DNA of 64,000 nucleotides from Spirosoma rigui (GTDB taxonomy: Bacteria; Bacteroidota; Bacteroidia; Cytophagales; Spirosomataceae), in assembly GCF_002067135.1 (NCBI RefSeq), contig NZ_CP020105.1, positions 5,146,001 to 5,210,000 on the forward strand, read 5' to 3'. Every line of letters starts with the position of its first letter. Positions within the stretch are counted from its first letter, which is position 1. Below are positions 42,070 to 50,753 of this stretch, in pieces. The notes beneath the pieces were generated by a model, which was not told the origin of the DNA, searched no databases, and worked only from the letters and a program-made list of their open reading frames with translations. A program made the translations under genes and the position numbers.

Positions 42070-44070
42070 CTAGAGCGGCTGCTCCTCACTGGCCATGTGG
42101 AAGTAGTCTTTCGGGGTCTGGTTGGTCAGTTTTTTGAACGCCCGGTTGAACGCGGTTTTGGAGTTGAATCCTACGTCGAAAGCCAGACTCAGCAGCGTGT
42201 ATTGTTTGGACCTGGGATCGTCCATCCGCTGCTTGAACTCCTCCACCCGGTACTCGTTGATGAAGTCGAAAAAGTTCTTGCCGAATCCTTCGTTGATCAC
42301 CTTTGACAGTACGTGCGGGGGCATTTTCAACCCGCCGGCCAGTTCATGGATCGTTAGGTTTGGGTTGGTGTAAGGCTTCTGCGCGAGCATGTAGCCCGCC
42401 ACCGTTTCGCGAAGCTGCGGCAGGTCGAGCGTGGGCGCCGACCGACCGGGTGTTGATCGGGTCGTGGACTCCGCTTCCATCGGTGCGGCTTTGGGCGTAG
42501 GGGCCGGTTCCCCGTCGGTAGTCAGCAACCGTGGCTCAACGGCGGGCAGCGTAGCCGGTTCCGGCAGCGGGTGTACAACATCCTCAAAAAAGCCCGATAC
42601 GGGCGCCTGGGCCGGTCGGGGCTGGGGCAGCTTGAAGATCTCCGGCTGGTGAACCGCTACATACCCCAGAAAATACGTAATGGTTGAGAAGGCCAGCCAG
42701 ATAGCGTCGACATTACGCTCGGCGAGGGCCAGCACATCAAAAGTAATAAATCGACTGGCGGCAACAACTCCGTAGAGGAACGTCCAGAGGGTGAGACAAA
42801 CGGCCTGGATGGTCAATACCGTGCTCAGATACTGCAGGTTCTGCTCGTAGGAAATGCTGGTCTGGTAATGTGCTTTGTAGGCCCGGATCGTCCGGCGGCA
42901 AATGAACCAGTAGGTCAGGTTAAAGACCAGCGCCAGAAATCCCGTCACCAGAAACAAGCCGCGAAGCAGCGGGTCCTGATTGACGAGTTTCAGCTGGAAC
43001 ACCTTGCTTTCCATCAGAAAGTACGGCAGGTAGGCCAGAAACTGCACCGCCACCGGAATGAAATGGTAGGCCCACTGTCGGGTCAGGCGCTGGGCGCTGG
43101 CGGAACCGGGGTCGAACAGCAGCCGGCGAATGTAGAAGTAGAACAGGGGGGCGTAGAGAAACCAGATGAAATCCGGTACCAGCAGCAGCTTGGGGTAGTT
43201 GTTGGCAGCTCCCCGGTAGCCCCCCACTACTTTGAGCAGAATGAACAGCGACGCTAGCCCGATCAACACGACCAGCCAGCGGTTGGCGAGCCGGTTGTAG
43301 TTCTGGATGCTCGGGATGGCAATCAGCAGCAGCAGCCCCTGAAAACAGCCGAACAGCATCAGCAGATCGTACAAAGAATAGAACTGAAACGTACTGGTGA
43401 GGTCTTCCCAGCTCTGGATGTTCACGTCGATATCCTGGTTGCCGGTTTCCGTGCGGGTCACGATCCGGTTGGGCCGCGCCTTGCCCGATTCCCGCCCTTC
43501 AACCGCGTCCCAGCTGCCCCGAGTGAACTTATAGGTCAGCACGGGCGCGTCGGAATAGACCGTCACGCGGTATGTACCGTCCTGCTGCCGGCGGAGTTTG
43601 TAACGGGGATCGCCCGCATTCCATTTGTTGAACGTACCGGCAATGTACAGGGTAGCATCCTGGGGGGTATTGGCGGGCACTTCGGTCACTACGAACCGGT
43701 AAGCGGGTCGCTGCTCCCAGCCCGCAATCGTATCCCGGATCGCGACGGTAGCCCGGCCTCCACGCCGAAACACCCGGTTTCCAATGGAGCGTCCATCGGC
43801 CGCACCTTCTGTCAGCTGCCAGCTTCCCTGCGTGTATTTATATTCAAACTGCCGCAGCGAATCGGGCAGGGTAATCGTGAACTGACCGTCGGGCTGCCGC
43901 CGGAGCATAAACCGCGGATCGCCGGGATTCCAGTCGTTAAAATCTCCCGCAATGAACAGGCCCGGCCCGGACGACGATAAGGTGGGGTATTCGGCCACCT
44001 CTACCCGAACCTGCGCCCAGGTCGACAGTACAGTAAGCCAGCACACCAGAAAAAGACCGAATCGATTCAT
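42070..44070 (-). CDS. membrane-spanning AraC-type regulator with two starch-binding-like domains
   Basis: This 666-residue protein has a signal peptide (MNRFGLFLVCWLTVLSTWAQ), then two copies of a module of about 105 residues: LFIAGDFNDWNPGDPRFMLR (about residues 37-56) and LYIAGTFNKWNAGDPRYKLR (about 142-161). Each continues with DGxxxxxxP, then YKxTxGSW and a closing W. This is the pattern of CBM48/CBM20/AMPK-type glycogen-binding domains. Seven or eight membrane spans follow (about 235-480, starting LYDLLMLFGCFQGLLLLIAI). A linker rich in Pro and Ala leads to a C-terminal AraC double helix-turn-helix (about 555-660, LTIHELAGGLKMPPHVLSKVIN and LLSLAFDVGFNSKTAFNRAFKK). It lies between the amylase gene and susC; sensing of glucan outside and activation inside is inference from architecture and position. 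Confidence 0.9.
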   Translation of the reverse strand: MNRFGLFLVCWLTVLSTWAQVRVEVAEYPTLSSSGPGLFIAGDFNDWNPGDPRFMLRRQPDGQFTITLPDSLRQFEYKYTQGSWQLTEGAADGRSIGNRVFRRGGRATVAIRDTIAGWEQRPAYRFVVTEVPANTPQDATLYIAGTFNKWNAGDPRYKLRRQQDGTYRVTVYSDAPVLTYKFTRGSWDAVEGRESGKARPNRIVTRTETGNQDIDVNIQSWEDLTSTFQFYSLYDLLMLFGCFQGLLLLIAIPSIQNYNRLANRWLVVLIGLASLFILLKVVGGYRGAANNYPKLLLVPDFIWFLYAPLFYFYIRRLLFDPGSASAQRLTRQWAYHFIPVAVQFLAYLPYFLMESKVFQLKLVNQDPLLRGLFLVTGFLALVFNLTYWFICRRTIRAYKAHYQTSISYEQNLQYLSTVLTIQAVCLTLWTFLYGVVAASRFITFDVLALAERNVDAIWLAFSTITYFLGYVAVHQPEIFKLPQPRPAQAPVSGFFEDVVHPLPEPATLPAVEPRLLTTDGEPAPTPKAAPMEAESTTRSTPGRSAPTLDLPQLRETVAGYMLAQKPYTNPNLTIHELAGGLKMPPHVLSKVINEGFGKNFFDFINEYRVEEFKQRMDDPRSKQYTLLSLAFDVGFNSKTAFNRAFKKLTNQTPKDYFHMASEEQPL

Positions 44071-44090
44071 GTGTTGAGTATGCCTGTTCC

Positions 44091-44122
44091 GACTCCGCTT
44101 CGCTTACTCGTGAAGCAGAGTC
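44091..44122 (-). terminator. hairpin between amylase and regulator genes
   Basis: GACTCCGCTTC (44091-44101) pairs with GAAGCAGAGTC (44112-44122) with one mismatch and a 10-base loop, in the 66-base gap upstream of the regulator. No T-run, so it probably only attenuates. Confidence 0.4.
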
Positions 44123-44136
44123 AGAACGTTCTTATT

Positions 44137-47001
44137 CTACCGCTTCAACACTTTCAGTACCCGCTGCCGTTCCCCTTGCTGCACCCGAAGGAGATATATA
44201 CCCGGCGAAAGCGACTGCAGGTCGAGCGGCTGGCGAAGAACGGTGGCGGTTTTCTGACTGCGCGCGCTCCGCAGCATCCGGCCGCCCCCGTCGCGCAAGC
44301 TGAACTCAACGGCGCCCCGGTAGGAACTGGTTACGTCAACAACAACAGCCTCATCGGCGGGGTTAGGCGAGACGATAATCTGACCATCCAGCTCGGGTTC
44401 GTTGGCTGTTACCAGGCTGGGAACAACCCCAAACGGAACCAGTCCCGCCGGGGGCGTCGTGAATTTGGTTGTCGAGTACATATGAAATGCACCCGGTTCC
44501 AGCGTTACGCTCTGGTTGGCCGTAGCACCCGTTACGTTGATTTCCTGCCCCGAAAAAAAGTGGTACCATTTGCCTACCGACGGGAAGTTAATGGTGACCG
44601 TCTGGGCTTTGGTATCGAAGTTACCGATCATGTATACCGTGTTGACGGCCCCCCGCAGGGTAAGCCGCTTCACAACACCGCTGAAATCGGGCGTAAAATC
44701 GGTGGTGGCAAACACCTGCGACGTGGTTTTGAGCCTGATCAGTTCCTGATATACACCAAACAGCTTCTGCCGACCCGTATCCTGGTAGTAGTCCCACCGG
44801 AGCGGTTTAGCAGCCGTGCGGCACCCATCGTTCACGGTCGTTCCGTCGGAACAGGTGTTGATGCTGAGGTCGTACCCCAGTTCGCCAAACTGCCAGATCA
44901 TTTTGGGTCCCGGCACCAGCAACAGGAATGCAGCGGCCAGTTTGGCCCGGTCCAGCGCCGTCGACAGCGTTTTGACGTTGTAGCTACCCGCCGTTGTCCC
45001 GTTCTGGCGCAGGTCATACACGAGCCGTTCTTCGTCGTGGCTCTCGGCATAGCCAATGAGGTTGGGTTGCTGGAAATTGCGTTTCTGGTACGAGACGCCT
45101 TCGAAGTTACCCTGCCCCGTACGCGTGGCAGCCCGGTAGTCGCCGTTGTGGTTTCCCCACAGCAGCATACCAGCATCGGCCAGTTCTTTCTCTTCCTGGT
45201 TGTCGGCAAAGTGTTCCAGAATGACGTAGGCCGTGGGGTCGACCTGCCGAATCTGGCTGTAGATCCGTTTCCAGATGGCCACCCGGCTGGCGTCGTACAC
45301 CCCCCAGGCGTTCACGTCATTCCCGGTGTTTTTCTGGGTGAAGCCCTTCGACAGGTCGAACCGGAATCCGTCAACTTTGTACTCCTGCAACCAGAACTTA
45401 CACACGCGGTCGACAAAGGCTTTGGTATCGGGACTCTCGTGGTTAAAATCGAAGAAAACACTGAATGGATGCGTCGCCTGCTGGTTGAAATACGGACTGT
45501 CGGCCGAGGGCTTGTCGCCCGCCCAGTACATTTTGACGTATGGAAATTCGTAATCGGCCTGGTTCAGCACCATATCCAGTACCACGGCAATACCTTGTTT
45601 ATGGGCCGCGTCGATAAATCGTTTGAGTGCGTCTTTGGTCCCGTACGCTTTGTCGGGCGCGAAGTAGAACGTTGGGTTGTACCCCCACGAATCATTGCCT
45701 GAAAACTCGTTGATGGGCATTAACTCAATGGTATTGATCCCCAGTCGTTTCAGGTAAGCCAGGCTGTCAGTGAGGGTCTGGTATGACCGGCTCTGGACAA
45801 AATCGCGCACCAGCAGTTCATAAACGACCATCGTGTTGACGGCGGGCCGCTGAAAACCGGTTGTCTGGAATACGTAGGGTGTCTGAGACGGCTGCAGGAC
45901 CGATATCGTATTTCCCTGCGCTTTTTCCGGAAAGGCAAGCAGGTTAGGATACGTCGTGGCCGGGATAAACTTGTCATTGTTGCGGTCCAGGATCATTTCG
46001 GCGTAAGGATCGGCAACGCCAATGGTGCCATCAACGAGGTACTGAAAAGGCGTTTCACCCGTGGGCAGGCTAGCCAGTTCGAGCCAGTACCGGTTGCCGT
46101 CGGGGGTACGGTTCATCAGATAGGCCGGGTCGATGGACCAGTTGTTAAACGCCCCCAGCACGTGAACGAAGCTCTTCCTGGGTGCATACAACACCAAAAC
46201 GGCTTTATTGGTACCCGTGTAGTTGATCCCGTCGACCAGATTAGCCGGCAGAGCCGCCGTAGTAGGCTGCGGTTTCACAGCAAAAAAGAACGTATCAGAC
46301 ACCGATTCGGAACCGGGCGACACCAGTGTTGTGGCGTTCAGGATCACGGTGCGCTGAAGCCCCGGCTGCGTACCGGTGGAAATGGTAGCCCGCAGCGAAT
46401 CCTGATCGGCAGTGGTCGCCACGAGTTGCCCATCGACGGTGAGCTTCATGGCCGTTTTCTGCGAGGTCCGGTACCGCACCGTCAGCGACTGGCCGAGGTC
46501 GACATAGAAGTTCTTCTGCGTCGGCGCGATCCGCGTCAGGTTAAGGCCGCCATCGTAAATCCGGATGAACAGATCTTCGGTCTGGGCTTTTCCGTCGCCA
46601 CTCTTCAGCAGCAGACCCAGCCGCTGGATGGGTACGGTGGCAGGTACCCCGAAATACGTCCGTGGAACGAGTTTGATCTGCCAGCGGTCGTTACCGAGCG
46701 ACGTCATTTTTCCCGCCGTAAACGGCGCGCTGAAGTTGGTTTGTCCCGCCGGGGTAAACTCAAAGGCATTGCCCGTTTCGCTCCGGCCCGCACCTGACCA
46801 CAAATAAACATCGTCGGTTTTACCCAGCAGACCCTTGGCACGGCTATCACTGGCCTGCTTCAGATCGAAAATGAGCGTTACGTCGGCGTTGGCCGTTGGA
46901 AAAGCGGGAAGGGTCGTTACAACTGGTACCGCAGCCATTTGGGCAAACGTGGGTACGAGTTGTGCGATGAGTAAGAAAATAGCCAGATAAAGTGTACGCA
47001 T
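44137..47001 (-). CDS. T9SS-exported GH13 alpha-amylase
   Basis: The 954-residue enzyme has a signal peptide (MRTLYLAIFLLIAQLVPTFAQ), an N-terminal beta-domain region and a CBM48-like domain (VLGAFNNWSIDPAYLMNRTPDG near residue 290). The GH13 catalytic barrel spans about 385-760. Region motifs: VVLDMVLNQ, VDGFRFDLSKG with the nucleophile Asp, YVILEHFAD with the acid/base Glu, and YAESHDEERL with the third Asp. The C-terminus (about 875-954) is a T9SS sorting domain: VSPNPADEAVVVDV, LSPGIYLLRVQQGERQRVLKVLKR. So starch is cut outside the cell by an enzyme exported through type IX secretion rather than a SusG lipoprotein. The regulator gene follows 66 bases downstream, probably on the same transcript. 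Confidence 0.94.
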   Translation of the reverse strand: MRTLYLAIFLLIAQLVPTFAQMAAVPVVTTLPAFPTANADVTLIFDLKQASDSRAKGLLGKTDDVYLWSGAGRSETGNAFEFTPAGQTNFSAPFTAGKMTSLGNDRWQIKLVPRTYFGVPATVPIQRLGLLLKSGDGKAQTEDLFIRIYDGGLNLTRIAPTQKNFYVDLGQSLTVRYRTSQKTAMKLTVDGQLVATTADQDSLRATISTGTQPGLQRTVILNATTLVSPGSESVSDTFFFAVKPQPTTAALPANLVDGINYTGTNKAVLVLYAPRKSFVHVLGAFNNWSIDPAYLMNRTPDGNRYWLELASLPTGETPFQYLVDGTIGVADPYAEMILDRNNDKFIPATTYPNLLAFPEKAQGNTISVLQPSQTPYVFQTTGFQRPAVNTMVVYELLVRDFVQSRSYQTLTDSLAYLKRLGINTIELMPINEFSGNDSWGYNPTFYFAPDKAYGTKDALKRFIDAAHKQGIAVVLDMVLNQADYEFPYVKMYWAGDKPSADSPYFNQQATHPFSVFFDFNHESPDTKAFVDRVCKFWLQEYKVDGFRFDLSKGFTQKNTGNDVNAWGVYDASRVAIWKRIYSQIRQVDPTAYVILEHFADNQEEKELADAGMLLWGNHNGDYRAATRTGQGNFEGVSYQKRNFQQPNLIGYAESHDEERLVYDLRQNGTTAGSYNVKTLSTALDRAKLAAAFLLLVPGPKMIWQFGELGYDLSINTCSDGTTVNDGCRTAAKPLRWDYYQDTGRQKLFGVYQELIRLKTTSQVFATTDFTPDFSGVVKRLTLRGAVNTVYMIGNFDTKAQTVTINFPSVGKWYHFFSGQEINVTGATANQSVTLEPGAFHMYSTTKFTTPPAGLVPFGVVPSLVTANEPELDGQIIVSPNPADEAVVVDVTSSYRGAVEFSLRDGGGRMLRSARSQKTATVLRQPLDLQSLSPGIYLLRVQQGERQRVLKVLKR

Positions 47002-47217
47002 ATAATTTTACAAAGGAGTAGGCAGTAAACATACACGATTGTCTACGCTTTTCATACTCCCCCGGCGTACAATAAAACAGGATGTATATCCCCCATCCTC
47101 TCTCTACGGTAACTTACGCTACGGGCATACCCAGGTGTCCGCGTACGGCAACCAAATGCTTAAAAACCGTTGCAGCCAACCTGATTACCGAATCCCTTTC
47201 GTAACGGCACGAAGCCG

Positions 47218-47796
47218 TTACTGGACCGTGTATTGCTTTAGGGCCTGATAGACCCGGTGCGTCGGCAGGCCCATAACCGTATAAAAAGATCCGTCCAGCC
47301 GGTCAATACCAACCAGGCCAATGAAGTCCTGCGCGCCGTAGGAACCGGCCTTGTCGAAGGGTTTGCAGGTCCGGATGTAATACGTGATCTCATCGTCGGT
47401 CAGGGCTGCAAACAGCACCGTTGTCTCGTCGGTGAAGGACACCATCCCATCGGGTGTCAGGATACAAACGCCCGTCCGGACGCGGTGAGTCCGACCCGAC
47501 AGGGCACGCAGCATACGCCGGGCATCGGCTTCGTCCTGTGGTTTGTTCAGAATCTGGTCGTCGAGGATAACGACCGTATCGGCGCAGAGTACGATTCGGT
47601 TGCCCAGATCGGCGCGAAACTCGTCGGCCTTCTGCCGGGCCAGGTATTCGGCTACCTCATCGGCGGGCATCGTAGCCGGAAAGAGTTCGTCGGTAGGGCG
47701 GGTTTCAATGGTGAATTGAAATCCGGCATCGGTCATGAGCTGCTTCCGGCGGGGCGACCCCGACGCCAGAACAAGCGGGTAACGTAGTGATAGCAT
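47218..47796 (-). CDS. maf: Maf-family nucleotide pyrophosphatase
   Basis: The 192-residue protein hydrolyses non-canonical or modified nucleoside triphosphates (dTTP/UTP pyrophosphatase in the YhdE group). LASGSPRRKQLM (residues 10-21) is the Maf signature that holds the substrate phosphates. CADTVVILDDQILNKPQDEADARRML (about 69-94) and KAGSYGAQDFIGLVGIDRLDGSFYTVMGLP (about 150-180) carry the catalytic Asp and other family blocks. Length is typical. A -7 box lies only five bases before the start. Confidence 0.95.
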   Translation of the reverse strand: MLSLRYPLVLASGSPRRKQLMTDAGFQFTIETRPTDELFPATMPADEVAEYLARQKADEFRADLGNRIVLCADTVVILDDQILNKPQDEADARRMLRALSGRTHRVRTGVCILTPDGMVSFTDETTVLFAALTDDEITYYIRTCKPFDKAGSYGAQDFIGLVGIDRLDGSFYTVMGLPTHRVYQALKQYTVQ

Positions 47797-47800
47797 ATTA

Positions 47801-47808
47801 CAAAGGTA
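47801..47808 (-). promoter_or_regulatory. -7 box of maf
   Basis: Read leftward the bases are TACCTTTG, an exact TAnnTTTG match, separated from the maf start codon by four bases, so the message would have almost no leader. No -33 element is visible at the usual distance. Confidence 0.55.
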
Positions 47809-47876
47809 GGGGGAGATTAGGCTCCCGCCAGCCAGTAGCCCACATTACTGCACCGCCCACCCCAGTCCGGGCCTGG

Positions 47877-48338
47877 CTACAGTGGCCGTTTCATGCCTTC
47901 GTGCGTAGCTACAAACCCCAGCGACTCGTAAAACTGGATGGCCCGGGGGCGCTGTTTGTCGGTGGTTAGCTGCACTACGTGGCATCCCGCTTCTCTGGCT
48001 CTGTCAAAGGCGTAGGCAAACAGTTTGGCGCCGATGCCTTTGCCGCGGTACCCCGACTGCACGCGCACCGCTTCGATCTGGGCCCGCAATCCGCCCCGAT
48101 GCGTCAGGTACTGAATAAACGTCAGTTGGAAGGTGCCAACGAGCTGCCCGTTCAGTTCGGCAACCGTCAGCTCCTGGTTCGGGTCGCCGTCGATCCGGTC
48201 GAAGGCGTCCCTGTACCCAGCCGGAAGCGGCAGCGTTACAGTTTCCCGCAGAGCGCCCAGCGGATCATCAGCAAGCATCCGGATAATGGCAGGCAGATCG
48301 GCCTCCGTAGCCCGGCGGAACGTCAGTATATCGTGCAT
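47877..48338 (-). CDS. GNAT family N-acetyltransferase
   Basis: The 153-residue protein is a single GNAT domain. LTFRRATEADLPAIIRMLADD is the usual opening. VQSGYRGKGIGAKLFAYAFDRARE (about residues 91-114) contains the acetyl-CoA-binding Q/RxxGxG/A loop, here R-G-K-G-I-G. AIQFYESLGFVATHEGMKRPL is the closing strand-helix typical of amino-acid or amine acetyltransferases. The substrate is unknown. It is divergent from the rhodanese gene; an 18-base palindromic operator lies between them. Confidence 0.9.
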   Translation of the reverse strand: MHDILTFRRATEADLPAIIRMLADDPLGALRETVTLPLPAGYRDAFDRIDGDPNQELTVAELNGQLVGTFQLTFIQYLTHRGGLRAQIEAVRVQSGYRGKGIGAKLFAYAFDRAREAGCHVVQLTTDKQRPRAIQFYESLGFVATHEGMKRPL

Positions 48339-48374
48339 ATTCGTAGCGACCAGCTTGGTAAATTAGCGGAGGCT

Positions 48375-48392
48375 CCGTGACAAATGTCACGG
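48375..48392. promoter_or_regulatory. palindromic operator between GNAT and rhodanese genes
   Basis: CCGTGACA and TGTCACGG form perfect 8-base half-sites around AA. The site is centred about 29 bases upstream of the rhodanese -7 box, where it would cover the -33 position, and about 46 bases from the GNAT start. A dimeric repressor or activator is likely; the protein is not identified. Confidence 0.6.
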
Positions 48393-48412
48393 ATAACGTA
48401 GGGCAGGTCCGG

Positions 48413-48420
48413 TAGTTTTG
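48413..48420 (+). promoter_or_regulatory. -7 box of the rhodanese gene
   Basis: TAGTTTTG is an exact TAnnTTTG match, 11 bases before the ATG at 48432. The standard -33 position falls on the palindromic operator at 48375-48392. Confidence 0.6.
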
Positions 48421-48431
48421 TCTCCGTAAAC

Positions 48432-48755
48432 ATGAAGAAAACAAGAACCATGATGAGTCTACTACAATCATTGTTTGGCCGTTCAGTACCCGGCGTTCTG
48501 GATAACGTAATCGCCGAGGGTGCCGTAATCATCGACGTACGCTCGCCGGGTGAGTTTGCTTCCGGTCATGCCAAAGGAGCGGTCAATATTCCCCTGGACC
48601 AGCTGCAGGCGAAACTGGCCACTATCAACGGCTACCGGAAACCACTTATCCTGTGCTGCGCGTCGGGTATGCGCAGTGCCCGCGCCAAATCGTTTCTGGC
48701 CGGCCTGGGTGTACCCAACCTGCACGATGCGGGCAGCTGGCGCAATCTGCCGTAA
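48432..48755 (+). CDS. single-domain rhodanese-like sulfurtransferase
   Basis: The 107-residue cytoplasmic protein transfers sulfane sulfur. VIIDVRSPGEFASGHAKGAVNIPL (about residues 32-55) and the active-site loop CASGMRS (C76 to R81, C-x4-R) are the rhodanese signature. Alternative starts at residues 7 or 8 (MMSLLQSLFG) are possible. Size matches GlpE/PspE-like small rhodaneses, without a signal peptide. The palindromic site immediately upstream suggests control by a sulfur- or redox-responsive regulator, which is inference. Confidence 0.92.
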   Translation: MKKTRTMMSLLQSLFGRSVPGVLDNVIAEGAVIIDVRSPGEFASGHAKGAVNIPLDQLQAKLATINGYRKPLILCCASGMRSARAKSFLAGLGVPNLHDAGSWRNLP

Positions 48756-48767
48756 GCCCGCCGGGGC

Positions 48768-50753
48768 CTACCGCCCTACCCTGCCTCCGTAACCGGCCCG
48801 TTCCCAGTCCGGTTGCGCGGGGGGCAGCGCTTCGTAGGTTTGCCTGACATCCGTTCGTTTGACCAGGAATTCATAGACGTGCGCCCCCGGCCCCCGCGTT
48901 TTTACCCTGAACCGGTTGCCGTTCAATAGCCCCCCCGGTACCCGCACGACGTCGATACGCTCCTGCCCAAAGCCCTGATTCATCTGGATGATGACCAGCG
49001 CCCGCCAGCCCCCTTTCGTGCGAGCGTAGCGGATGCTACAGGCCGGTTTCTGCCGGGTTGTGTCGTTGTCGGCGAAGGCAGTCGTGCCGTCGTACGTCAA
49101 AAACGCCCCCTTGCCGCCGACCTGAACCTCCGGATCTTCGACCAGCGTACTACGTCCGAAGAAATCTTCGTAGGGCTGCAGATCAGCCCGGGCCTGAATC
49201 ATGGCCGGGATGGTGTGCAGCTCGTGGTTGTACTGCGGTAGTTTGGACAGGTCGGCCATGCGCCCGTTGGAAGGAGCTCCCACGGCATTGAAGACGTGAA
49301 AGCCGCCCCCGCCATTGCCTTCCAGAAACCGGCTCCACATGATCTTGGACCGTACCGACCAGGGTGGCAGCCATATTTTCGGCGTATCGTGGAAAACGAG
49401 CTGCCCGTTTTCGTAGTACTGAATGGCTTCGCTCAGGCCCATGCCGTCGGGAATCCGCTTGATACTCCCCCCCTCGGCATCCGGCTTGTCGAGCCCGTCG
49501 ACATACCCGGCGCGGTCGGCCTCATAGACCAGCTCGATCATCCGGATCATGGGCCTCACGCGCTGGCCGGGGCGGTGTTTCATCCGATAGCGGTTTTCCT
49601 GCCAGTGGCCCTTCTCGGCGGCTCCCACGTGCCAGGGTTTTATTTTGCCCCAGATGTAGCTGTAGCGCTGCGTTTCGGGTAGCTGCTTCACCCAGATGTC
49701 CTGATAGTCCCGGTTGGCCATCGTGAAGGTAAAGTCATAATAATAATCCAGGTGAAACTGCTCCCAGGTGTACTGGTCACCCGTCATCACATACGTTCGG
49801 CCATTGAGCTTGATCTGTTTCCGGGCGTTTTGTCCCAGATGGGCTCCGTTGGCGGTGCCGTCGTTGAAAACAGTGGTCTTGTAATGTTGGGCCAGCTTGG
49901 GGTTACCCTGGAACATCGACGAGCCGTAGGCAATCTTGCTGCCGGGTCGGGCCTTGTTGCGGGCATTCTGCATAAGTACCACCAGCCGGTTGGCCCGGCG
50001 GGTGTTCATCTCCAGTTCCCAGGCCGCGGAGCCCCGACCAGCCAGTTCGCCCATGGTAATGGTTTCGCCGGTCGACTCCATGAGCAGCTTTTTGTGCTGC
50101 ACCGTATCCCAGTTCTCGCCGAACTTACCCTGCCCGTAGGAACCGTACCGAAAGCCCGGGATGGGCTTCGATGAGTTTCCCGGCATGATCTCGTTGCTCT
50201 GCTCGATGTTGAAGACCATGTAGTTCACAAACGCGTAGTCATCGTAGCCAATGGCCGGCACGCTGGTATTGATCTGGTTTTCGTATTCCGCCAGCGTATG
50301 CTCGAAGAAACCGGCGCCTTCGAAGGAACCGTGCAACGCGCTTTCGGTCAGGTAAAAGAAGCCTTCGCCGAACCGGAGCTGTTTCTGCTCTTCCGGCGAC
50401 GTAGCCCAGACCGAATGCATGTTTATACCGTAGGCTTTACGAACGGCGGGTGCCTGCGCGGGGTTGAAATCGATACTGAAGCGGTATCCCGGATTGTATA
50501 CTTTTCCAGTCCCGAACTGATTGAAGTTGAGCGTCCACTTCGTCTCGGGTGCATAGGGTAACAACACACGCCCGGCGTTGCGACCTGACGGCCTGTCGGA
50601 AGGCAACCGGCCTACGGGCTCGTGTTTGCCATCGTCGCCAACGCGCACAATAAGTTGAGACTGATCGGGCAACGTAGCAGCCCGGTATTGGTGCGTCTGG
50701 GCCAGCGTAGTCAGGCTGGTTATCGCAAGCAATGCGAGAAGAAAATACGGCAT
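48768..50753 (-). CDS. large exported protein of unknown function
   Basis: The 661-residue product has a signal peptide (MPYFLLALLAITSLTTLAQ). The mature protein is rich in Trp, Tyr and Gly. Distinctive stretches are KWTLNFNQFGTGKVYNPGYRF (about 72), MVFNIEQSNEIMPGNSS (about 175), DQYTWEQFHLDYYYDFTFTMANRDYQDIWV (about 325) and SRFLEGNGGGGFHVFNAVGAPSNGR (about 485). The layout of an enzyme barrel with a C-terminal beta-domain (about 560-640) would suit a carbohydrate-active enzyme, but I cannot assign a family or catalytic residues. It converges on the rhodanese gene with 12 bases between stops. Confidence 0.75.
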   Translation of the reverse strand: MPYFLLALLAITSLTTLAQTHQYRAATLPDQSQLIVRVGDDGKHEPVGRLPSDRPSGRNAGRVLLPYAPETKWTLNFNQFGTGKVYNPGYRFSIDFNPAQAPAVRKAYGINMHSVWATSPEEQKQLRFGEGFFYLTESALHGSFEGAGFFEHTLAEYENQINTSVPAIGYDDYAFVNYMVFNIEQSNEIMPGNSSKPIPGFRYGSYGQGKFGENWDTVQHKKLLMESTGETITMGELAGRGSAAWELEMNTRRANRLVVLMQNARNKARPGSKIAYGSSMFQGNPKLAQHYKTTVFNDGTANGAHLGQNARKQIKLNGRTYVMTGDQYTWEQFHLDYYYDFTFTMANRDYQDIWVKQLPETQRYSYIWGKIKPWHVGAAEKGHWQENRYRMKHRPGQRVRPMIRMIELVYEADRAGYVDGLDKPDAEGGSIKRIPDGMGLSEAIQYYENGQLVFHDTPKIWLPPWSVRSKIMWSRFLEGNGGGGFHVFNAVGAPSNGRMADLSKLPQYNHELHTIPAMIQARADLQPYEDFFGRSTLVEDPEVQVGGKGAFLTYDGTTAFADNDTTRQKPACSIRYARTKGGWRALVIIQMNQGFGQERIDVVRVPGGLLNGNRFRVKTRGPGAHVYEFLVKRTDVRQTYEALPPAQPDWERAGYGGRVGR

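Noticed and set aside
44071..45702. 543-codon open frame on the + strand
   Set aside because: It lies opposite the GH13 amylase gene, whose catalytic motifs and sorting tail are beyond doubt. The antisense product is rich in Arg, His, Val and Gly with no motif, as expected for the complement of a G+C-rich gene.
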